NCBI GenBank assembly: GCA_022828595.1 | Contig: JAKGHH010000007.1 | Span: 38,564,356 to 38,628,355 of the forward strand | Reading direction: 5' to 3' | Source: Nelumbo lutea | Taxonomy: Eukaryota > Streptophyta > Magnoliopsida > Proteales > Nelumbonaceae | DNA: 64,000 nucleotides | In this document: piece after piece, positions 51,522 through 61,713 of the stretch | Layout of the letters: each line of letters opens with the position of its first letter | Position numbering within the stretch: the stretch's first letter is position 1 | The notes under the pieces: model-generated | What the model was told of the DNA's origin: nothing | Databases searched by the model: none | What the model saw: the letters and a program-made list of their open reading frames with translations, nothing else | Program-made: the position numbers and the translations under genes

Positions 51522-51710
51522 GACCCAGATTACATTTATATATAGGGTTAGTGTTGACCTGCATTTTTTCTAAGGTTGGTTTGCATTTCCAACCAATGTA
51601 CAGAAAGTAATGTATTGCTCACATTTATAGGAAGCTTGTTTTCCTTCTTGCTGTTTTCTTTGATCTTTTCTTATAATGAAAATAAAGAATTTTCGTTTTC
51701 TGTTTCAAAA
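51522..51710 (+). promoter_or_regulatory. VPS53 3' untranslated region with candidate poly(A) signal
   Basis: The stretch after the stop is T-rich and has AATAAA at 51681-51686 with T-rich sequence downstream. Position suits a plant polyadenylation signal. The exact cleavage site is not visible. Confidence 0.5.
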
Positions 51711-52110
51711 ACAAATTCTGAAAATTTATTTTCAAGTTTCACTCTTTCGACTTTTTTCACTTTCAATGCATTGAAAGAATAAAGCAATATCTATGGTACC
51801 CAAAAGGTATGACTGGTAGAGTTTCGACAATCAAAACCCGTTTGAATTTGATTAATATACTAGCAAATAGCAAGGTTCAAAATATCATTATTGTAAAGTC
51901 TGTCATTAAGCTTGGAAATGAATACGCATCATGATACACTGGATATCGGATATGCGTGGAAAGATTATAAATACTAAGGTTCTAAATATCGATATGTATT
52001 GACCTGTATTGATGCTCTTTTTTGTGTTTTATTTATTTATTTTTTAAACTGGTTCAGAGGGGTCGGTTTAAGTCTTGGTTACCCTCTGAACCATAGCCTG
52101 ACTTGACACA
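51711..52110. other. Intergenic sequence 3' of VPS53
   Basis: AT-rich, with CGATATG-like words near 51940-52010 resembling the R repeat style. No gene. Confidence 0.4.
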
Positions 52111-52375
52111 TTTCTTGTAGGGGTGTATCGGGAAGGCCCTGATATGGGCCGATATATGATGAAATTTTCATCCTTGACAAATACAAATATATAAAGTGCA
52201 GTGACCCTTGGGGATTCGGGTCTCCGATGGAGAATTCATCCCCATTGGGGTCGGGGATAGAGGAGGATTCCTTTCCCCGACGGGGATCGGGGATGGGGAT
52301 GGGGGGTGATTTGGGGGTCAAGGTCGGGGATGGGGAATGTAATCCCTGCCCCGTTGTCATTCCTAGTAATATATG
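52110..52375. repeat. GC-rich MITE-like repeat
   Basis: 52195-52370 is dense in GGGGATCGGGG and CCCCGAC words, unlike its AT-rich surroundings. Its right end in reverse complement reads AGGAATGACAACGGGGCAGG, the start of a common plant MITE type. A GTAGGGGTGTATCGGG-like left end lies near 52120. No duplication found. Confidence 0.45.
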
Positions 52376-52571
52376 ATATTTTGATCATTTTTGGTTTAAC
52401 TCATTAACACTATTCAATATTTGACTGCAATCTAAATTCGATTCGAATCTAGTATAAATCCAATAGATATGATCCAATTTGAATTTTCCTCCCCAATTTG
52501 ACTGGAATAGCTTAATTTTTACATCAAATAAATTTTTAACATGTTTAAATTTGAGAAAAATATGAAATACA

Positions 52572-52775
52572 TCATATTTTTGGCTCAAGAAAAAATCCAA
52601 GCCAACTTGAAAAAGCATCTATAAATAAAATATAATACTTAACTCCACCATTAGAAGATACTGGGGCAGCTCCCCATACATTAGAACAAACTAACTCTAA
52701 TGGATGATTATAATAAGTAGAAGATGTTGAAAGATGTAAACGACGACTTTTGCCAAGTTGACATGATCCACACAC
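52572..52775 (-). pseudogene. Decayed copia pre-integrase/integrase start
   Basis: CGSCQLGKSRRLHLSTS is the zinc-binding pre-integrase end; ELVCSNVWGAAPVSSNGGVK has Asn where integrases have the first catalytic Asp. Truncated after FLEPKI. Confidence 0.75.
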
Positions 52776-53813
52776 TATTGAATCAAATGAATCATTGTAT
52801 TGAAGACGAAAATGTGAAATAGCATGTTAAATAATTTTGGTAGAATGTCAGATTTGAACTGTGGCTTTCTCTCCAATGAATGTAACTGCATTACTAATAG
52901 ACGATTATGAAGACAGATCAATCCCTGTTAAAGTTGGAAACTGATAAAGTCTAACTTTACTGGGTCCTCGGAGCAACAAGAGGGAAAAGGATGAATGAAA
53001 CTCAAAAATAATTGTTATCTTTGGAAAATTTACTAATTGACAATGGAGATTGTCAAGCTCGAATGTGATGTGATATCGCTCTTGAGTCAGGACACCATGC
53101 TGGACCAAACTGTGAAGAGTTTTCGGTGTGGAATGCGGTTGGTTTAGGAGTGGTGGGATTTGTAGCATTTTGGCGATCACCACTAGGGAATGAGAGATCA
53201 AATCGACGATTACTCTTCCATATCCCATGGCCAGGGATGTTGCACATTGACAGACAATGTTGTTATGTCTTCTACTGCAACCCAAACCATTAGTATAACC
53301 ACCACGACCACCTCAGCCTATGCCGTGCTATGAAATGTTGTGTGGCTGTTGTGAGTTGTTCTTGCTGCCAAAGGAAGCAATATTAGCAGAGGCATGGTCA
53401 TTAGCTTTAGAGTGTTGATTGTTTTCTCGAAGCCAAGACTCATGATTAAGTAGTTGACCAATAGTATAAAAAATTCTTAACTTATCAAGATCAAATCAAT
53501 TAGTAATAGCAGTAATAATTGATTCATACTCTAGGTCCAAGTCCAATTAAAATATACAAAACAAGATCTTGTTTTGAAATAGGATCACCAACAATCGAGA
53601 GATTATCAACAATACTTTTGGCATTTTAAACATACTCAAAAATAGAAAGTGCACCTTTCTTGAGACTCTGAAGTTGTTTTCATAGTTGGAGAACTCTAGA
53701 TCTTCTAATGCACTCCAAACTGCGACTAAGGAAGACATGCCTATGACCTAGCTGAGAACACCTTCAACGAGTGATGAAACTATCTAGTTTAGTACTAGTT
53801 GATCCAACTGATA

Positions 53814-54098
53814 CTAGTGATTATATGCTAGGTCGAAGATCTTCCTTGATGGATCTTTTGGATCATTGATCTCTTTGGGAGGAGTTGGAGTTTTTCCTTC
53901 AACCATTCCCATCAATTTGTGAGTTCTAAGAATAGGAAGAAGCTGCGCAAGCCACAATAAATAATTGTTGTCGCTTAACTTTATAGGTAAGTAGTGTTTA
54001 ATGTTTGGCATCGACATTGCAGCTCGTGGAGTCACAACAAAGACTAACAATCCATGACCGTTGGCTTCTATTTTGGCTAACCTATTGATCAAGGACAT
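53814..54098 (-). pseudogene. Decayed copia gag N-terminus
   Basis: Open frame with IKHYLPIKLSDNNYLLWLAQ and HKLMGMVEGKTPTPPKEI, the N-terminal gag motif of a copia lineage separate from copia-1 to -5. Confidence 0.75.
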
Positions 54099-54384
54099 GG
54101 TGGTATTGGCTTTGATACCAAGTTTGAAATAAAGTAGTAAAGAAGAATGAATTGAAAAATGGTTCGGTGGTGTTGATCACCAGAACCTTGTTCAATATGT
54201 AACATTAAGAAGCAGAGTCCAAGTACAAGACTATCTTGTATAGATTACAACAAGAAGAAGATAAAGAGATAGAGAGGATAAAAATAATCGATCTAGAGAG
54301 AGGTTATCCTAGATCGACTAGAAGTGAGATTATCCGGCTCCAGTGGAGTCTTGGTTATTATCTAATGATGTGGCAACCTTTTAT

Positions 54385-54735
54385 GGTGCAGCAACCTTAC
54401 TCCTAATATGGTCAATCACCAAAGAGTTAATTACTACCCACGCTTGCTTCAAGATGAGGTAGCCAGCAACTTCAGCATCCTTTGTCGTCTCGTGGAGGAG
54501 TGGGATGGGCAGGTGGAGTCGGAGTTTCTCTTTTATTACACACCTAAGGAAAGTTATCTTGTCAAGATCGAATCCTGAACTCTTCATTCCAAACCCACGG
54601 CATCCAACAGTTCTTGTTGAACTCTCTCTAGATCCTCTAGACTTCTCGTCATCTCAGCCATGACCCACTCGATTTCCAATGCAACAATCTTCGCGCCACC
54701 AAACATCACATCCTATTATGTAAAGAAAATTAATA
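54385..54735 (-). pseudogene. Cytochrome P450 fragment (CYP84A / ferulate 5-hydroxylase-like exon 2)
   Basis: Seen on the minus strand: 54720-54600 reads DVMFGGAKIVALEIEWVMAE and MTRSLEDLERVQQELLDAVG. After a frameshift, 54587-54405 reads LDKITFLRCVIKEKLRLHLP, IPLLHETTKDAEVAGY and VVINSLVIDH. The K-helix E-x-x-R (EKLR) is kept; the I-helix GGTET-type motif is altered. Known: this is the order in CYP84A, which makes syringyl lignin precursors. A TTTACATAATAG acceptor-like sequence precedes GATGTGATG, so the fragment appears to begin at an intron-exon border. The haem-binding region is missing. A copia LTR abuts its 3' side. Confidence 0.75.
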
Positions 54736-55490
54736 ATTTTTTATAAAATTATGACCTACTGGTGGGTCAATAATCGTTTTCCTTCTTTTTGAGTTTCATT
54801 TCATATAACATGATAATGGCCTTGATGTTGTCTTTGGTTAAGTCTTCTGATTCATTTTTTTTTTTTTTTTCATCTTCTTCATCATAAAACGCAAGCAGAT
54901 CAAGTATAGACTAGGTGTGTTTTTCTTTAACGTCTCAAAACCACTCTCTTTATCGTAGTCATTTCAATTAACTTCAATGGAGAAGACAATGAATAATACA
55001 AAAATGGTAGTTTCAACATTTAGAAAACTATACATAGTTGGATGAGAATATTTTTTTTTTGAAATTAACTGATGGAACACTAATGGAAGGGGGTCTTTGT
55101 GGCTAAAATTTAGGGGGGTGTTTGTCACAAAAAAGTATTGGGGGACTTTGTCCCTAACCCCATAGTACAAGGGGGGTCTTTGTAATTCCCCAAAAAATTC
55201 ACTCCTTTCTCCAAAAGAAACCTTAACCATTTCATTTGAACATTGAGTCTACCCAGAAATTTGCAAGGATCTATTGGAGCAACCGAAAGGACTTCAATGT
55301 TACATTTAGAAAACTAATTGAAATATAAATCGCTTAAATAAATGTGATTATTGAATGTGATTATTTTTCCAATTTAACTCGCGTAGCTTGTTATTACTAG
55401 AATTACAATAGAAGCCTTAAACAAAGACTACATAAATTTCCAAAGCAACTGATTCACCTCTGTCAAAGTAATAGCACAATGATGCTTTGT
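54736..55490. other. Intergenic, no gene seen
   Basis: AT-rich; includes G-rich runs GGGGGTCTTTGTGGC and GGGGGGTCTTTGTAATTCC near 55088-55190 in what looks like a decayed repeat. Confidence 0.45.
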
Positions 55491-55690
55491 CAAAGTAATG
55501 TAAAGCTCACGCACTTGTGATGAGCATAGAAGACCATCTAAAACTTGCAATGGGCATTTCTTTGGGGACCTGTGATGAGCAAAGAGTACTACCTGAGACC
55601 TGTGATAGACATAAAACAATATTGCAAGTCTGGACTTGACTTAATACACTACCAGTACCCTACGATGAGCATAAAATAGCAGTATGTTTG
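55490..55690. repeat. Short degenerate interspersed repeats (TGTGATGAGCA words)
   Basis: TGTGATGAGCA, GCAATGGGCA, TGTGATGAGCA, TGTGATAGACA and TACGATGAGCA recur at roughly 40-70 bp spacing. Significance unknown. Confidence 0.4.
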
Positions 55691-56442
55691 ATGAACAATT
55701 GATAAAGCCTAAAACCAGTGATACTTGTTCACAAGCGACTTATGCTCCTTCCAGTCACAGCAAGTTATGATGAGGCCGCGAGAGAATCCATAGATGGATG
55801 TAAATAGCAAGAATCCATATCTTACTAGACATGTGGCAAAACCTCAATGATAATCATCTAATGGTTGACGCATGGACAAAGATTTCTTTCCTCAAATAGA
55901 AAAGTCCTCTTTTGGGCTCTTCTCCATATAACCTCGAGATTGCCACTACAAAAAGGAGAGAGAGAACTTTAGGAATCCACTATCCGAAAATCCTCTTCCC
56001 CTTTTCTCTGGACTCTTGTCCAAAAAAACTTGCGCTACCTACAAAGTACAAAGCCTAACCTAAGTCCTGCAAGAAGACCATCCCAGATCACCTTACCACC
56101 ACAATTATACGCATAATTCTGGTGGGAGTATTTGTTACAAAGTAAAAGTTGAGGGAGTGTTTGTGCAAATGAAAAAGGGCTCTTTGTAGTCAAGATTTTT
56201 TTTTGGGTAGATCTTTTGTAGTCAAATTAACTTTTCCTTCTTGGTCATACCGAATGAAAAGTATTAATAGTTTGAATGAATTGAATTGTCCAATCCAAAG
56301 TCTTATTTGAAGTCTCCATTTTTCTTGTCCGAACTGTCCACTACTGTCAACTGTTCATTGCGGAGTTTTTATGAGTCCTTCCGAGAAGAAAATCAAGAGC
56401 ACAGGCCGCAACTTTTCACCTCTCCAATAGGAAGTTTTTGAC
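55690..56442. other. Upstream region of the NLR-like gene
   Basis: Presumably contains the promoter and 5' UTR of the 56443 gene. I see no clear TATA box or binding-site cluster that I would name. Confidence 0.4.
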
Positions 56443-58317
56443 ATGTCTAATCTTCCCGGTTCTTCTTCAGTCGCGGTGACCGGAAGAATCTCCGAAGATA
56501 TTCTGCCGGATTTGCTGAGGCAACTGGAGGAATTAAAGCATCGCAGAACAAATAATTCATCTCAGATGCAGGAATGGTTGTTCAACCTCGCGAAGAAAGA
56601 ACTGCAATCCATGCAAGACTACGCCAGACTCGGAATCAAAAACTGGGAGCAACTCATCCTAGAAGACTTGAATGCTTTATCAAGATTCTTCCATCAAGAT
56701 GCTAACCAAATTAATGGCATCCCTTCCAACCTGCAACATATCATCAATTGCATCGCCAGGATGAAAGTGCGAGTATCATCTCTCGTAGATAACATAGATT
56801 CCAACAATTCCCCGTCCTCTTCTCAGTCGCAGCCGGAGGAAGATCCCGACGTTGTTGTTCGAGAAACGTCACAAAAATGGAAAGATCTCCATATGGAAGA
56901 GGAGATTCTAAAGAGCCAGGGCATGACCGAGCTTAAGCTGAGTTACGACAATCTCGAACTCGCGGAGAAGCTCTGTTTGCTTTGCTTCTCCATCTTCCCA
57001 GAAAATTATGTAATAAAGAAGAGGCCCTTGATATACTGGTGGATCGGTGAGGGATTCGTAACTCCCACCGCAAACCATACCGCCGAGGAGATGGGCAATC
57101 AATGCTTCCGTAAGCTGATGAGTGTTGGCTTGATCGAGCCCGTCTACGAAAGAGGATCTAAAGCCGCAAAGTGCTGCAGAATGCATCCTTGGATTCGACG
57201 TATGGTGATTTCTGTCGCTAAAGAATTGAGATTCTTTAACTTCGATTCGAGCGGCAATCCCATATCTCCCGCTGAATTTTCCCGATCTGAAAATGGCGCA
57301 GATGAATTCTCTCGTCGAGCATGCTTGGTAACAACCAATAGAGGATCTCCAGATCTACGAAATTTCTATCACGAGGACCTGCAGACACTGTTTAATGTGA
57401 ATGCCCAGTATCTTGATTTCAAAAAGGATGGCAAGAGTGATGGGTTATCGATGATGAGGAAGTTGGTTGTTCTTCAACTGGGTAAATGGCAGAGATGGCC
57501 GAAGCATCACATTGAGGTGGAGGACGAAATTTTTCTGAAAGATTTGGGATCTATGAAGCATTTGAGTTATCTGAGTCTTCAGGGCATATACGGAATAACG
57601 AAGCTTCCAGTTTCAATTGGCAGGCTCATCAATATCAAAATTCTGGATCTCCGAGCATGTCAAAATCTGGAGGAACTGCCGGCCGGGATAGCATCTCTGA
57701 AGAACCTAACTCACTTGGACCTGTCTGATTGTTTCTTGCTAGAGTACATCCCCAGGAGTCTTAGCTCGCTCTCTGAGTTGCAGGTGCTGAAAGGATTTAT
57801 AATCTGTAACTCCAAGACCAAAGATGTATGCAGACTGAGCGATTTAGTTACATTGAAAAAACTAAAGAAGCTGAGCCTGAACATCAACATAGAAAACAGA
57901 GCAACTACTGAAACAGGAGAATTTAAGTTGAACGGGTTGGAAGCTCTTCGTTCGCTAACAATAACATGGGGAGCTTCGAAAACAATTCCGTCTTTTTCAT
58001 TTCCCTCGAACCTTGAAAAACTCGACGTTCGATGCCTACCAGAGGAAAATCCACCAGATTGGCTCAGTCCCAGCGAACTGAGTAACCTAAAGAAGCTGTA
58101 CGTCAGAGGAGGAAAGCTTGAACGGCTGGTGACTCATGGCAATACCCAGCGTCTCACATGGAAGGTCCAAGTTTTGCATCTAAAATTTCTGGAGAAGTTC
58201 CAGATGGAGAAGGTCGAATTGCTGCAAGTGTTTGCGGAACTCAAATACCTGTACAAGTTTGAGTGCCCCAAGCTAACCTCATTTCCCTGCAGTGACAATG
58301 AAATCTGCGAGAACTGA
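56443..58317 (+). CDS. NLR-derived winged-helix/LRR protein lacking the P-loop (RPP13-like 4 type)
   Basis: Intact single-exon gene of 624 codons; ATG at 56443 is the first in frame. Residues 15-120 are helical and charged without recognisable Rx-type motifs, then a Ser/Pro/acid linker (121-140). It resumes directly at the end of an NB-ARC module: TELKLSYDNL (162-171), CFSIFPE (181-187), LIYWWIGEGFV (196-206) of the winged helix, and an MHD-position motif reading MHPW (247-250). P-loop, kinase-2 and GLPL motifs are absent. LRRs run from about 361 to 615 (e.g. LSYLSLQGIYGITKLPVSIG, LEELPAGIASLKNLTHLDLS). Known: plants keep a clade of such truncated CNL relatives. It probably cannot bind ATP/ADP, so a partner or decoy role in immune signalling is inference. 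Confidence 0.85.
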   Translation: MSNLPGSSSVAVTGRISEDILPDLLRQLEELKHRRTNNSSQMQEWLFNLAKKELQSMQDYARLGIKNWEQLILEDLNALSRFFHQDANQINGIPSNLQHIINCIARMKVRVSSLVDNIDSNNSPSSSQSQPEEDPDVVVRETSQKWKDLHMEEEILKSQGMTELKLSYDNLELAEKLCLLCFSIFPENYVIKKRPLIYWWIGEGFVTPTANHTAEEMGNQCFRKLMSVGLIEPVYERGSKAAKCCRMHPWIRRMVISVAKELRFFNFDSSGNPISPAEFSRSENGADEFSRRACLVTTNRGSPDLRNFYHEDLQTLFNVNAQYLDFKKDGKSDGLSMMRKLVVLQLGKWQRWPKHHIEVEDEIFLKDLGSMKHLSYLSLQGIYGITKLPVSIGRLINIKILDLRACQNLEELPAGIASLKNLTHLDLSDCFLLEYIPRSLSSLSELQVLKGFIICNSKTKDVCRLSDLVTLKKLKKLSLNINIENRATTETGEFKLNGLEALRSLTITWGASKTIPSFSFPSNLEKLDVRCLPEENPPDWLSPSELSNLKKLYVRGGKLERLVTHGNTQRLTWKVQVLHLKFLEKFQMEKVELLQVFAELKYLYKFECPKLTSFPCSDNEICEN

Positions 58318-58428
58318 GAAGGGATTCGTTCTTAGCATTGGTGGATACTGGATTATTTAATTATCTTTCATTCATTCTTTTGGTTGATGATAAGTTAATT
58401 GTAATTTTTTTTGGATAAATTAATTGTA

Positions 58429-58865
58429 ATGTTGGGGTGGATTCGAGCAGAGACGAGCCGAATAGTTCGAGCCTGGTTTGACCCAGAACCTTGAGCTCGA
58501 GCTCAGTTCGAGTCAAAAGTTCATAAGTTCGAGCTCGGCTCGGCTCGGCTTGTTTTATATTTTATAAAAATATCTATTATATATTTTATAAATATTTTAT
58601 TATAAAAATAAAAACTATATATAAAAAAATTATTTTATATTTAAAAGTTAAGAATTATAATAATTAATAATTATACTATTTTTATTATATATGTTATTTT
58701 CTATAGTTTTATTATATATATATATATATTATATATATTATATATATTCGAGCCGACTCGTGAGTCTCACGAGCGGAGCTCTAGTAGGCTTGAGCTTGGC
58801 TCGTTTATTAATCGATCCAATGAGTTGGGCTCAAGGTCGAACTCGAGCTCGTTGCCACCCCTAAC
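58429..58865. mobile_element. MITE with GGGGTGG/CCACCCC termini 3' of the NLR-like gene
   Basis: The left end GTTGGGGTGGATTCGAG (58431) and the right end CGAGCTCGTTGCCACCCCTA (58845-58863) are inverted-repeat related. Internal TCGAGCTCG words flank an AT-rich core (58553-58746). The flanking 8-mers TAATTGTA (58421) and TAAGTGTA (58866) could be a duplication with one change, suggesting hAT. Confidence 0.55.
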
Positions 58866-59039
58866 TAAGTGTACCCTCCTTACTGTTTGAAAATTGACTG
58901 ACACTATCCTTGCTGCTTCTAACAATTCACTAGCTCTAGTTTTATTGTTAGAGTCTGTTAAAACCCATACAAAATGCCTAAACTACCCTTAAACTCGTGC
59001 AATTCGCTGAACCCGTCGCTATTGGTTCGATTTGCAGTG
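58866..59039. other. Short intergenic stretch
   Basis: No feature seen. Confidence 0.4.
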
Positions 59040-59690
59040 ACGGGTAGAATGCAGGGGAGAAGAAGAAGATCGAAGAAGAAAAGAGACAGAGAGAGAGATA
59101 GAGAGGAGAAGAGATGCTGGAGGTGAAAGAGTTGTCACTGTCACTACTGCCGCCACTACTGTCGAAGAGAGAAGAGACAGATCAACTAAGGACCACCGCC
59201 GCTCAACCGAGAAGATAGTGAACATTATAAAGAAAAATGGAACAAAGAAGGGTAGGGAGAGAGAGATCGTGATCTGGGAGGTTTGTCATCGTTGTCGCTT
59301 GATTTCAGTTTCAAGGACGAGATGAACAATTCCCAAAACCATATTGGAATGAGAAGAAGCAAAAGAGGAAGAAGAAAAAAAAAAAGAATGAGAGGGAGAA
59401 AGAGAGTGAGACAGGTCTGGGTTCAGATCTACTGCCGCTGCAACTTGCATCGGTGGTGATGAAACAAAGGGAGAGAGAAAAATGGGGGGAAGAAGAAGAA
59501 GAAGAAGAAAGAGAGAGAGGGAGAGAGAGATCAGAGGGGGGGGTGAGGAGATCGCCGCCACCTCCTCCTCTGTTTTGAGCAAGATGATGGTAAACAATGA
59601 ATTCTCGACAAAAAAAAAAGAGAAGAGGAAGAAGAAGAAAGAGAAGAAGAGGAATAAAGGGCCTTGGGCGACGATGGAGGAGGAATAGAG
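59040..59690. repeat. Purine-rich (GA/GAA) tract
   Basis: The + strand is dominated by GAGAGA, GAAGAAG and AAAGAG runs, strongest at 59061-59115, 59345-59410 and 59460-59680. It produces long but meaningless antisense frames rich in Ser, Leu and Phe. Could form triplex structures or derive from an old LTR; no gene. Confidence 0.65.
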
Positions 59691-59920
59691 GGTTTGCCTC
59701 TGCACTAGAGACCAAACCCTCAGATCTGAGTTCCTTATCTAAGAGATGCAAAAACCCTTTGAGATCTAAGAGATACCTCAGATAGATATAAGATATAAAT
59801 AGAAACCCCCTTGCCAAGATCACTTTATCTTCTCCACTCGATGCAAGTGCGAACCATGGTAGTAACCTCCCTCCACCGAAGATTACCAACAAAAGTACGA
59901 GGACCAGTCTATGTTTGATC

Positions 59921-60208
59921 TGTTAAGATAATTGTTTTCTGCACGTTTATGTTTCTAATTGTAGTCTCAGTCAATGAGTCCTAGTCTTTAGGAGATTAGT
60001 TACAGTACTTGAATAATGAGTTTGTTCAGAGTCCATAGTTAATGTAATTGTGCAGATAGAACGTGGGTTTGTTTGGAGTCCTATTTACATGCATTTTCTG
60101 TTATGAATTTGTCTATTTATTAGGTTCAAGACTTCTGAATAAATATAGTGAGAAAAACGTATTTCTCTTATCCTAGGTTCTCTGTTTTTTCAATTGCCTT
60201 TGTTAACA
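59921..60208 (+). repeat. Candidate copia-5 5' LTR
   Basis: Begins TGTTAA and ends TTAACA, inverted termini typical of copia LTRs; an AATAAATATAG TATA-like word lies at about 60137-60147. The end at 60208 is 30 bp before the primer site, so the true LTR may reach about 60238. The second LTR needed to settle this is not in the window. Confidence 0.5.
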
Positions 60209-60238
60209 GTATGCTCCTTTAATTTCTTTCATTGATAG

Positions 60239-60250
60239 TGGTATCAGAGC
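60239..60250 (+). other. copia-5 primer-binding site
   Basis: TGGTATCAGAGC, perfect complement of initiator Met-tRNA 3' end, 9 bp upstream of the gag ATG. Confidence 0.85.
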
Positions 60251-60258
60251 CTTTCAAA

Positions 60259-60744
60259 ATGACTTCTGAAAGTTTTGTTCAACCAGCCATTCCACGTTTT
60301 GATGGCCATTATGATCACTGGAGCATGCTGATAGAGAATTTCTTGCGGTCTAAAGAGTACTGGCATGTTGTTGAAACTGGTGTAGCAACACCTACGGCTG
60401 GAGCGAAATTCATAGACGCTCAACACAAGGAGTTTGAGGGACTAAAGTTTAAAGATCTGAAGGCGAAAAATTACTTATTCTAGGCTATATTGATCGATCT
60501 ATCCTGGAAACTATTCTTTGCAAAGAAAGTTCCAAGGATATTTGGGATTCAATGAAGAAGAAATATCAAGGCTCTTCTAGAACAAAGCATGCACAGCTCT
60601 AGGCCTTGAGAAAGGAGTTTGAGGTTCTATAGATGAAGAATGGTGAATCTGTAACCAGCTATTTTGCAAAGATCATGACTGTAGCAAATAAAATGCGGTT
60701 CCATGGTGAAAAGATAGAAGGATGTTGTCATTGTTGAGAAGATA
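60259..60744 (+). pseudogene. copia-5 gag N-terminal part, broken
   Basis: MTSESFVQPAIPRFDGHYDH to an in-frame TAG at 60481. After a frameshift near 60490 it continues SILETILCKESSKDIWDSMK with TAG at 60600-60602 and 60630-60632, then NGESVTSYFAKIMTVANKMR to another frameshift near 60720. Confidence 0.85.
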
Positions 60745-61713
60745 TTGCGGTCCATGGCACCCCAGCTCAATTATGTTGTCTGTTCAATTGAAGAATCCAA
60801 GGATGTAGACACACACTCCCTTGATGAACTCCAAAGTTCTCTGCTGGTCCATGAACAGAACATGAATCGAGATTCAACTATAGAGGAGCAAGCTTTAAAG
60901 ACTTCTACCCCTATTTCTTCCTCAAATTCTAGAGGTAGAAGTAGAGGCAGAGGAAGGGGTGGCAGTGATGATCACTCTCAAGGTAGAGGCAGAGGACGGG
61001 ATCAACAATCTGCCAAATCCAAAATAGAGTGTTTTCGATGTCATAAATTCGGTCATTATCATTCTGAATGTTACACTAAGCTGCCTAATGACAAAGAAAA
61101 AGAAGAGACTTCAAATTTTATTAAGAAAAAGGAGGCAGAAACACTGTTGATGGATGTTCAAGACGGAAAGGAACCCGAGTCAAAAATCTGGTACGTGGAT
61201 ACAGGATGCAGTAACCACATGAGTGGAAGTAAGTTTTCATTTTCTTATTTAAATGAAGATTTTCATTCTACTGTAAGTTTTGGTGATAGTTCTACTGTGA
61301 AAGTGATGGGAAAAGGTGATATTAAGATAAGAACCAAGAATAGTCTTGTGGAAACAATCTCTAATGTGTTGTATGTTCCTGACCTGAAAAGTAACTTAAT
61401 GAGTGTTGGTCAGTTACAAGAAAAGGGCTATGTTATCACTATTAAAAAGGGTCTTTGTGAAATTTATGATCATGTTAGAGGTGCTATTGCAGTTGTTCAA
61501 ATGAGTTCAAACAGATTGTTTCCATTAAAGATTGAAAGTATTCAATCTTGTTTGATGGGTGAAATAAAAGATCCTTCATGGTTGTGGCATTTTCGTTATG
61601 GTCACTTGAGCTTTGGTGGATTGAAGACCCTTCAACTGAAGAACATGGTCACAAGCCTTCAAGAAATTACTGCCCCTTCCCAAGTCTGTGAAGAATGTGT
61701 TGTTAGCAAATAA
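60745..61713 (+). CDS. copia-5 gag C-terminus, protease and pre-integrase (322 codons)
   Basis: Open stretch with an Arg/Gly/Ser-rich basic region, zinc knuckle CFRCHKFGHYHSEC (residues about 98-111), the protease signature WYVDTGCSNHMSG, then LYVPDLKSNLMSVGQL, WLWHFRYGHLSFGGLKTL and VCEECVVSK. Ended by TAA at 61711-61713. Confidence 0.9.
   Translation: MRSMAPQLNYVVCSIEESKDVDTHSLDELQSSLLVHEQNMNRDSTIEEQALKTSTPISSSNSRGRSRGRGRGGSDDHSQGRGRGRDQQSAKSKIECFRCHKFGHYHSECYTKLPNDKEKEETSNFIKKKEAETLLMDVQDGKEPESKIWYVDTGCSNHMSGSKFSFSYLNEDFHSTVSFGDSSTVKVMGKGDIKIRTKNSLVETISNVLYVPDLKSNLMSVGQLQEKGYVITIKKGLCEIYDHVRGAIAVVQMSSNRLFPLKIESIQSCLMGEIKDPSWLWHFRYGHLSFGGLKTLQLKNMVTSLQEITAPSQVCEECVVSK

Larger units (their letters stand above)
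52570..54375 (-). mobile_element. Decayed copia of a different lineage (5' half only), antisense
   Basis: From right to left: LTR-like 54121-54375, primer site GCTTTGATACCA (54109-54120, one mismatch), gag with KLSDNNYLLWLAQLLPILRT (54098-53814), further gag with a Gly/Arg-rich stretch and stops (53740-53290), a protease/pre-integrase region (53285-52905), then CGSCQLGKSRRLHLS and SNVWGAAPVSSNGGVKYYIL of the integrase start (52775-52572). Truncated there; no RT, RNase H or 3' LTR. Confidence 0.8.

Noticed and set aside
49875..50231. 118-codon sense frame around a VPS53 exon
   Set aside because: It is the exon at 50010-50105 read through into both flanking introns; splice sites and orthology define the exon.
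56908..57338. Antisense frames inside the NLR-like gene
   Set aside because: Shadows of the intact 624-codon gene on the opposite strand.
59286..59892. 193- and 139-codon antisense frames
   Set aside because: They are produced by the purine-rich tract (runs of Ser, Leu, Phe) and overlap each other; repeat-derived.
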